Shown: in pieces, positions 59,764-64,000 of the stretch | How positions within the stretch are numbered: the stretch's first letter is position 1 | How the letters are laid out: each line of letters opens with the position of its first letter | Origin: an uncultured Faecalibacterium sp. | Lineage (GTDB): Bacteria; Bacillota; Clostridia; Oscillospirales; Ruminococcaceae | Reading direction: 5' to 3' | NCBI GenBank assembly: GCA_902463235.1 | Contig: CABQER010000001.1 | Coordinates: 122,161-186,160, forward strand | DNA: 64,000 nt | Position numbers and translations under genes: made by a program | The notes under the pieces: model-generated | What the model saw: only the letters and a program-made list of their open reading frames with translations | The model's database searches: none | Told to the model about the DNA's origin: nothing

Positions 59764-60792
59764 TCAGGCTTCGATCTCTACATAGCCTTCCGGTGCGGTC
59801 AGGCCAAGGTCATCGCAGACAGCCTTGTTGTACTTTTTGGTCACATCGGTGTACTCGATGGGCATGGTGGAGATGTCGCTCTCACCGTTCAGGATCTTGA
59901 CTGCCATCTCGCCGGTGGTGTAGCCCAAGTCGTAGTAGCTGATGGACAGGGTAGCTACGCCGCAGCCGGAGCAAATGCCCTCCTCACCGGCGAACACAGG
60001 CTTCTTAGCCGGGCGGCAGATGCCGTCCACGATGCCGGTATTGGCGGCAACGGTGTTATCGGTGGGCACATACAGTGCGTCGTTCTCGTCCGCAGCTTTC
60101 TGGCAGACGGAGGACAGATCGTTGGAATCCGAGAAAGCGTACTGGGTAGCAGTTACGCCCTTAGCCTCCAAATACTTCTGCACTTCGTCTACCTGATACT
60201 GGCTGTTCGCCTCGGCAGAGCAGTACAGCAGGCCAACCTTCTTGACCTCGGGCATCCACTCCACGATCATGTCTGCCTGCTGATCCAGCGGTGCCAGATC
60301 GGAGGTGCCGGAGACGTTGCCGCCCACGGTGCCGGAGAAGTTATCCAGACCCAGTGCCACGCCGTACTCGGTAACGGAGGTGCCCAGAATGGGGATGGTG
60401 TTGGTAGCGGCCTGTGCAGCCTGCAGAGCAGGGGTAGCGTTGGCCATAATCAGTGCCACGCCGGAGGAAACAAAGCCGTTGGCAATGGTGGCGCAGGTAG
60501 CGGAATCGCCCTGTGCATTCTGGAAGTCGAAGGTGACGTTCTCGCCAAAGGAAGCGGTCAGCGCATCCTCAAAGCCCTGCGTAGCGGCATCCAGTGCAGC
60601 GTGCTGCACCAGCTGGCAGATGCCAACGGTGAACTTTTTGCCGTTGGAAGCCGCAGCGACCGATGCAGAAGCAGCCGTGGAGGATGCTGCCGCGGAAGAT
60701 GCGGAGGAAGAACCGCCGCATGCAGAAAGAGCAGCTACCGCGCCGCATGCAGCGGCAACAGTCAAAAAGGAACGACGAGTGATTTTACGCAT
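59764..60792 (-). CDS. ABC transporter substrate-binding lipoprotein (PF04392, TrpX-like)
   Basis: A 342-residue extracellular binding protein. The signal MRKITRRSFLTVAAACG... has a twin-arginine-like RRSFL and ends in the lipobox LSAC, so it should be lipid-anchored and perhaps Tat-exported. A Ser/Ala-rich linker follows, then the ABC_sub_bind domain (FTVGICQLVQHAALDAA, LYCSAEANSQYQ, DLGYTTGEMAVKIL). Related systems carry aromatic amino acids or other small solutes; the ligand is not known. The start at 60792 has GGAG 9 nt upstream. Confidence 0.9.
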   Translation of the reverse strand: MRKITRRSFLTVAAACGAVAALSACGGSSSASSAAASSTAASASVAAASNGKKFTVGICQLVQHAALDAATQGFEDALTASFGENVTFDFQNAQGDSATCATIANGFVSSGVALIMANATPALQAAQAATNTIPILGTSVTEYGVALGLDNFSGTVGGNVSGTSDLAPLDQQADMIVEWMPEVKKVGLLYCSAEANSQYQVDEVQKYLEAKGVTATQYAFSDSNDLSSVCQKAADENDALYVPTDNTVAANTGIVDGICRPAKKPVFAGEEGICSGCGVATLSISYYDLGYTTGEMAVKILNGESDISTMPIEYTDVTKKYNKAVCDDLGLTAPEGYVEIEA

Positions 60793-60893
60793 ATTGATGA
60801 TCTCCTCTATCTCCAGCCCTTGCAGCCGACAGGACGCCGCACTCCGGGCCGATATTGTAAGCGGATCAAACAGGGTTCGCTTTACACTCGTGA

Positions 60894-60922
60894 AGTATAT
60901 CACAGAATTGCTGGCAAAACAA
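60894..60922 (-). promoter_or_regulatory. Promoter of the ABC transporter operon
   Basis: TTGTTT (60917-60922), a 17-nt spacer and TATACT (60894-60899) on the minus strand, followed by a leader of about 95 nt without a recognised riboswitch. Confidence 0.55.
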
Positions 60923-60978
60923 TCCACTTTCCCCTGAAAACGGCCTTTATTATCGATTCAAGTAAAGCCATCCATCAA

Positions 60979-61704
60979 TTATTTTGAACCATTATTTCGT
61001 TTTTTCTGATATTCCGTCAGTTTGTGCAGTTCCGTGTCCAGCGTTCGCAGGTTTGCTTCCAGCTGCGGCAGATAGTCCTGTGCATAATCGTAACCAAAAT
61101 ACAGCGCCTGCCAGAGCTTCGCCTGCATCCGGCGCACCAGCACCGGGCTGAGCACTTCTTCTAACCGCTCCACGGTATCTTCCAGCGCCATGCAGGTCTG
61201 CGCCCAGCGCACATCAATGGCTTCCCGGGCGGGCACATCGTAGCGGGCAAGGTAATCCTGCACCCTTGCTTCGATCACCTGCCCGCCGCAGCCGGTGGGC
61301 TGCAAAAAATAGTGCACCTCCCCTGCCCGGCTGATCTCCTGCGCCAGCGGATACAGCGCACATACCAGCGGCTCTGCCTCATGGATGGCGCAGTGGTTTT
61401 CGGTCAGAAAGGGGCAGTTGTTGCGGTTTTCCTTGACCGGAGCAAGCCGCAGCACCGGTAAATGGCTCACCCTGCCTATGCTGCTGCGGCAGTAGCCCCG
61501 TGCCACGATCTGCGGCGGCAGACGCAACCGGGCAGCAATGCGCCAAAGATCAAAACCAGACAGCACGATATCCTCCCGCCCGCGGCAGCAGTTGCCGCAG
61601 CCCGCACAGGCAAAGCGGAACTGTGCATCCCGTTCTAGCAGCGGCATGGCATCGGTACGGGTAAAATCTACCTGTCCGCACAGGTCAATGGCTTCGTCTC
61701 GCAT
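60979..61704 (-). CDS. YkgJ-family zinc/iron-chelating cysteine-cluster protein
   Basis: A 241-residue protein of the YkgJ (PF03692) family. The cysteine cluster CAGCGNCCRG lies near residue 34, with CPFL, HCAIH and EPLVCALYP further on, giving a likely metal or Fe-S site. Function in bacteria is not defined; related flagellin-methylase-like proteins exist. The start at 61704 has AAGGA about 9 nt upstream. Confidence 0.82.
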   Translation of the reverse strand: MRDEAIDLCGQVDFTRTDAMPLLERDAQFRFACAGCGNCCRGREDIVLSGFDLWRIAARLRLPPQIVARGYCRSSIGRVSHLPVLRLAPVKENRNNCPFLTENHCAIHEAEPLVCALYPLAQEISRAGEVHYFLQPTGCGGQVIEARVQDYLARYDVPAREAIDVRWAQTCMALEDTVERLEEVLSPVLVRRMQAKLWQALYFGYDYAQDYLPQLEANLRTLDTELHKLTEYQKKRNNGSK

Positions 61705-61788
61705 AATCAAACATCCTTTTCCATGATAGAATGTCCCTATTGTACCGCCGGAGCACCTGGTTTGCAAGGCGAGCCCTGTGTAGCGCGG

Positions 61789-62661
61789 TTATTTTTTATC
61801 CGCTAGTTTCCGGTACACATGCACTGCATCGCGGATATTGTACTGCTCCGTCCCGTGGTCTCCGGGCGCGGCAAGCGTAACAAGGATGTACTCTTTTCTG
61901 TTTACGGTGGCAAGGCTGGCCAGACACAGCCCTGCGGCGGCGGTATACCCTGTTTTGCCACCCTCGATCTTTGCCCCCTCGGGAAGCTCCGTTCCGTCCA
62001 GCTTGCCCAGCAGTGTGCTGGTCAGCGAAACACCTTCCGGGTGCTGCGCAGTCGCTGTGGTGGTGTAGTGCTCCGCTGTAAAAATGGTGCGAAAGGTCAC
62101 ATTATGCAGCGCTGCCTGCAACAGCTTTGCCATATCTGCTGCACTGGAATAGTGCTCGGTGTCGGTCAGGCCGGTAGCATTCGTAAAATGGGTGTTCTTC
62201 ATGCCAAGCTCTGCGGCCTTTTGGTTCATCAGTGCGGCAAAATTTTCTTCGCTGCCACTTACCAGCCGCGCCAGCGCCTCACAGCATTCTGCGCCGGAGG
62301 GCAGCATCGCGCCGTAGAGCAGGTCCCGCACCGTGACCGTCTCCCCGGGCATAAAGCCCGCCATGGAGGCGTTTTCGGTCTGCAAGGGCGGGAAAATGTC
62401 CTCCGGCAGTGTTACCTGCTTATCCAGGTCGGGTTCTGCCTCAATGGCCAGCAGTACGGTCATCATTTTTGTCAGGGATGCCGGTGCAGCACGCTCATCT
62501 GCACGTTTCTGTGCCAGTACCCGCCCGCTTTGGGCGTCCAATAAGATCGCGTGTCGGCTGGCTGTATCCAGCAAAACATTCTGTCTCAGAAATAACACCA
62601 GCAGCACCAGCAATGCCGCCAGAATACAGAGCCACCTGCAGCGGCGATGGAATCGTTTCAT
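61789..62661 (-). CDS. D-alanyl-D-alanine carboxypeptidase (S11 family)
   Basis: A 290-residue low-molecular-weight penicillin-binding protein that trims the terminal D-Ala of peptidoglycan stem peptides. An N-terminal hydrophobic segment (LCILAALLVLLVLFL) anchors or exports it. The active-site motifs are SLTK, then PSGAECC where SxN is usual, and GGKTGYT. The second motif has Ala in place of Asn. A C-terminal PBP5-type domain and membrane helix are missing. Confidence 0.88.
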   Translation of the reverse strand: MKRFHRRCRWLCILAALLVLLVLFLRQNVLLDTASRHAILLDAQSGRVLAQKRADERAAPASLTKMMTVLLAIEAEPDLDKQVTLPEDIFPPLQTENASMAGFMPGETVTVRDLLYGAMLPSGAECCEALARLVSGSEENFAALMNQKAAELGMKNTHFTNATGLTDTEHYSSAADMAKLLQAALHNVTFRTIFTAEHYTTTATAQHPEGVSLTSTLLGKLDGTELPEGAKIEGGKTGYTAAAGLCLASLATVNRKEYILVTLAAPGDHGTEQYNIRDAVHVYRKLADKK

Positions 62662-62768
62662 GATAGATCACATCCTTTTTGCATAATTAAAGCGCTTTCA
62701 CCTTTCTATACGAGGCAAAAGCGCTTTTCCCTGCAAATTTCCGGCTATGTATTTTTATGTTCATGCAA

Positions 62769-62825
62769 CAAAAAAGCCCTGAGACTTTCATCTCAGAGCT
62801 TTCTATTCAAGTCGGCGACTACCTA
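62769..62825 (-). repeat. Remnant of a 5S rRNA 3' end with its terminator
   Basis: The 17-nt AAGTCGGCGACTACCTA (62809-62825) and the hairpin at 62775-62800 with its T-run repeat, in the same orientation, the 3' end and terminator of the 5S gene at the window's right edge (63909-63964). The rest of the 5S gene is missing here. It marks the far border of the lipoprotein/XRE cassette. Confidence 0.8.
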
Positions 62826-62834
62826 ATAAGATAT

Positions 62835-62880
62835 GCGGCTCCGTCGCACTGTTATGCACAGTGCAGCGGGGCCGCTTTTT
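62835..62880 (+). terminator. Strong hairpin beyond the lipoprotein gene
   Basis: An 18-nt arm (62835-62852, containing GCGGCTCCGTCGCACTGT) pairs with 62858-62875; TTTTT follows on the plus strand. It lies just downstream of the minus-strand lipoprotein gene and may end transcripts from both sides. Confidence 0.7.
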
Positions 62881-62895
62881 GCTTTATACGCTATT

Positions 62896-63492
62896 TTATT
62901 TCCATAACTTAACGTCCCACAAAATCATTTCGCCACCGCCCTTATTCAAGCCGTAGTGCCAATACGAAATCGCCGGTTCAATTTTAATATAGTTTGCCCC
63001 TGTAATGTCTACTTCAAATTTAACCGTTTCTTTCGTTTTGCGCTGAACCATATCTGAAGCTGCAACCAGTTTATCATCTACGTAAACTTTAACAAAACCC
63101 CACTCATTTTCGGTACTCGTATACGGGTTTCCACCTATATCCTTGTACGGATTTAAATTCATGGTCAACTTCTTATATTTTTTGTCAGTCAAGTATTCTA
63201 CCTTCGCGCTTAGCACCGTTGCAGAATTTGTTTCCCTCGACCAACTGCCCGCTCGAAATACTGAATAATTCACGCCCCGTACATAAATATTTCCAAACGG
63301 ATCTTCTGGTGCAACATTGTTCCATGCAATTCTTCCGTCCAACGGATTCAAATCAGACAATGGAACAGAACCATCATAGTTCGGCATTCCTCCCCCCGAC
63401 GCTCCTTCGCAACCAGTCAATGCCGTCATAGCACAAGCTGCACCCGCAATACCTAGCACTTTCAAAAAACTGCGACGATTGATTTTTTTCAT
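62896..63492 (-). CDS. Tat-type lipoprotein with NPCBM-like C-terminal domain
   Basis: A 198-residue secreted protein. The signal has a twin-arginine RRSFLK and the lipobox LTGC, so it should be lipid-anchored outside the cell. The C-terminal half (YKKLTMNLNPY, VKVYVDDKLVAAS, VKFEVDITGANYIKIEP) resembles NPCBM carbohydrate-binding modules. It is more AT-rich than neighbours. The ATG at 63492 has GAGGTG 7 nt upstream. It is divergent from an XRE regulator and its promoter holds a palindrome likely bound by it. Confidence 0.7.
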   Translation of the reverse strand: MKKINRRSFLKVLGIAGAACAMTALTGCEGASGGGMPNYDGSVPLSDLNPLDGRIAWNNVAPEDPFGNIYVRGVNYSVFRAGSWSRETNSATVLSAKVEYLTDKKYKKLTMNLNPYKDIGGNPYTSTENEWGFVKVYVDDKLVAASDMVQRKTKETVKFEVDITGANYIKIEPAISYWHYGLNKGGGEMILWDVKLWK

Positions 63493-63559
63493 CATGATTC
63501 ACCTCATCTGATATACTGTTTTTCTCTGGACATCCAGTAGGATGCCCCTTGTTGTTTTT

Positions 63560-63588
63560 AGTATAGATAATATTTATCTAAAAGTCAA
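63560..63588 (-). promoter_or_regulatory. Promoter of the lipoprotein gene with palindromic operator
   Basis: TTGACT (63583-63588), a 17-nt spacer and TATACT (63560-63565) on the minus strand. A perfect palindrome TAGATAATATTTATCTA (63564-63580) fills the spacer, so binding there would block this promoter and probably the divergent XRE promoter. Confidence 0.65.
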
Positions 63589-63637
63589 TAGACAGCTTTC
63601 ATCTAACCTATCCTATTATGCAGGGAGGTTAGATACT

Positions 63638-63856
63638 ATGAAGAATCGACTGAAAGACCTGCGCGAAGATCATGATTTTACCCAGCAGATGGTTGCCGAA
63701 AAAATCGGCATTACCCAGCGTAAATACAGCTATGTAGAAACTGGAACGCAGCAACTGACCGCGGAACTTCTGGTGCCGCTTGCACAGCTATATCATGTAA
63801 GTATTGATTATCTTCTCTACCAGACAGACATTCCTAACCGATATCCGCTCTGCTGA
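63638..63856 (+). CDS. Small XRE-family transcriptional regulator
   Basis: A 72-residue Cro/CI-type helix-turn-helix protein: RLKDLREDHDFTQQMVAEKIGITQ, whose first part is the leading helix, then RKYSYVETGTQQLTAE and a C-terminal VSIDYLLYQT typical of this group. GGGAGG lies 9 nt before the ATG. It is divergent from the lipoprotein gene, with a palindromic site between, and likely represses both. Confidence 0.88.
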   Translation: MKNRLKDLREDHDFTQQMVAEKIGITQRKYSYVETGTQQLTAELLVPLAQLYHVSIDYLLYQTDIPNRYPLC

Positions 63857-63908
63857 ATACCTCGCCATTATCATGTTCTCAATGTAGCCCCGATGGGGCG
63901 TCCACTAC

Positions 63909-63940
63909 AAAAAAAGCTCTGAGACTTTCATCTCAGAGCT
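63909..63940 (-). terminator. Terminator of the rRNA operon
   Basis: AGCTCTGAGA (63915-63924) pairs with TCTCAGAGCT (63931-63940); the minus-strand RNA ends in TTTTTTT. It follows the 5S gene by about 8 nt. Confidence 0.85.
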
Positions 63941-63947
63941 TTTAGCT

Positions 63948-64000
63948 AAGTCGGCGACTACCTATTTTCACAAGCCGTTTCCAGCTAACTATCTTCGGCA
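63948..64000 (-). rRNA. 5S ribosomal RNA, 3' part (cut by window end)
   Basis: Read on the minus strand, the sequence contains GCCGAAGATAGTTAGCTGG, AAACGGC and ATAGGTAGTCGCCGAC, the typical 3' half of bacterial 5S rRNA. The gene continues beyond the window, implying an rRNA operon on the right transcribed leftward. Confidence 0.88.

Overview
The window reads as chromosomal DNA of a fairly GC-rich Clostridia member, most like Faecalibacterium or a close Oscillospiraceae relative. This is inferred from gene content and order (sepF-ylmH-divIVA-ileS, tig-clpP-clpX, rplS-lepB-rbgA-rnhB-yraN, miaB-ymcA-mutS-mutL-miaA, a class III fructose-bisphosphatase) and from recalled protein similarity; no search was run. 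Almost everything from 106 to 35546 lies on the minus strand and is conserved housekeeping.

Layout. 106-5022: aminotransferase and tig-clpP-clpX. 5239-10449: metallophosphoesterase, threonine synthase and the rplS-lepB-rbgA-rnhB-yraN group. 10667-17206: DUF2344/B12-radical SAM pair, M50 and M23 peptidases, polyphosphate kinase, ComEA. 17289-26014: HAD-like protein, rluD, lspA, ileS, divIVA, ylmH, sepF, HlyD-like adaptor. 26020-35546: miaA, mutL, mutS, a YlbF/YmcA protein, miaB, a Fur-family regulator and rarA. The strand then switches: nth and a GlsB-like membrane protein precede a complete type I-C CRISPR-Cas locus (cas3, cas5c, cas8c, cas7c, cas4, cas1, cas2; 27 repeats) at 36888-46770. 46778-48406 is AT-richer accessory DNA with tiny genes, a structured RNA candidate and a tRNA-Thr(CGT). 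48599-50888 carries DnaD- and DnaC-like helicase-loading proteins. 51045-62661 holds walJ, murA, fbp, a PflX-like radical SAM protein, a KDG-type sugar kinase, a TrpXYZ-like ABC transporter, a YkgJ-type protein and a D-Ala-D-Ala carboxypeptidase. The window ends in the 3' part of a 5S rRNA gene, with a 1.1-kb lipoprotein/XRE cassette lying between that gene and a remnant of a second 5S 3' end.

Most notable observation. The 376-nt gap between cas3 and cas5c encodes, on the minus strand, what looks like a stand-alone crRNA-like guide. A good promoter (39294-39322) would start RNA at a degenerate CRISPR repeat (39252-39287) that keeps the exact 12-nt 3' end of the array repeat and a stem at the same position. 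A spacer-like stretch follows, then a hairpin. The first 22 nt of the spacer-like stretch match, 18 of 22, a site just upstream of cas5c (39375-39396). That site is flanked by TTC, the type I-C PAM, with seed positions 1-5, 7 and 8 perfect and two of the four mismatches at positions 6 and 12, which Cascade does not read. The simplest reading is an autoregulatory guide of the CreR/CreA kind: Cas5c-Cas8c-Cas7c loaded with this RNA would sit on the cas5c promoter region and repress the effector/adaptation operon without cutting. An 8-codon open frame with its own Shine-Dalgarno lies between the target and cas5c, so a CreTA-like toxin-antitoxin variant cannot be excluded.

Other leads: a promoter-driven three-way-junction RNA just past the array (47317-47388), the 5S-flanked lipoprotein/XRE cassette with a palindromic operator inside its promoter, a Fur-box-like site between rarA-fur and nth, and a long basic-tailed extension on polyphosphate kinase.
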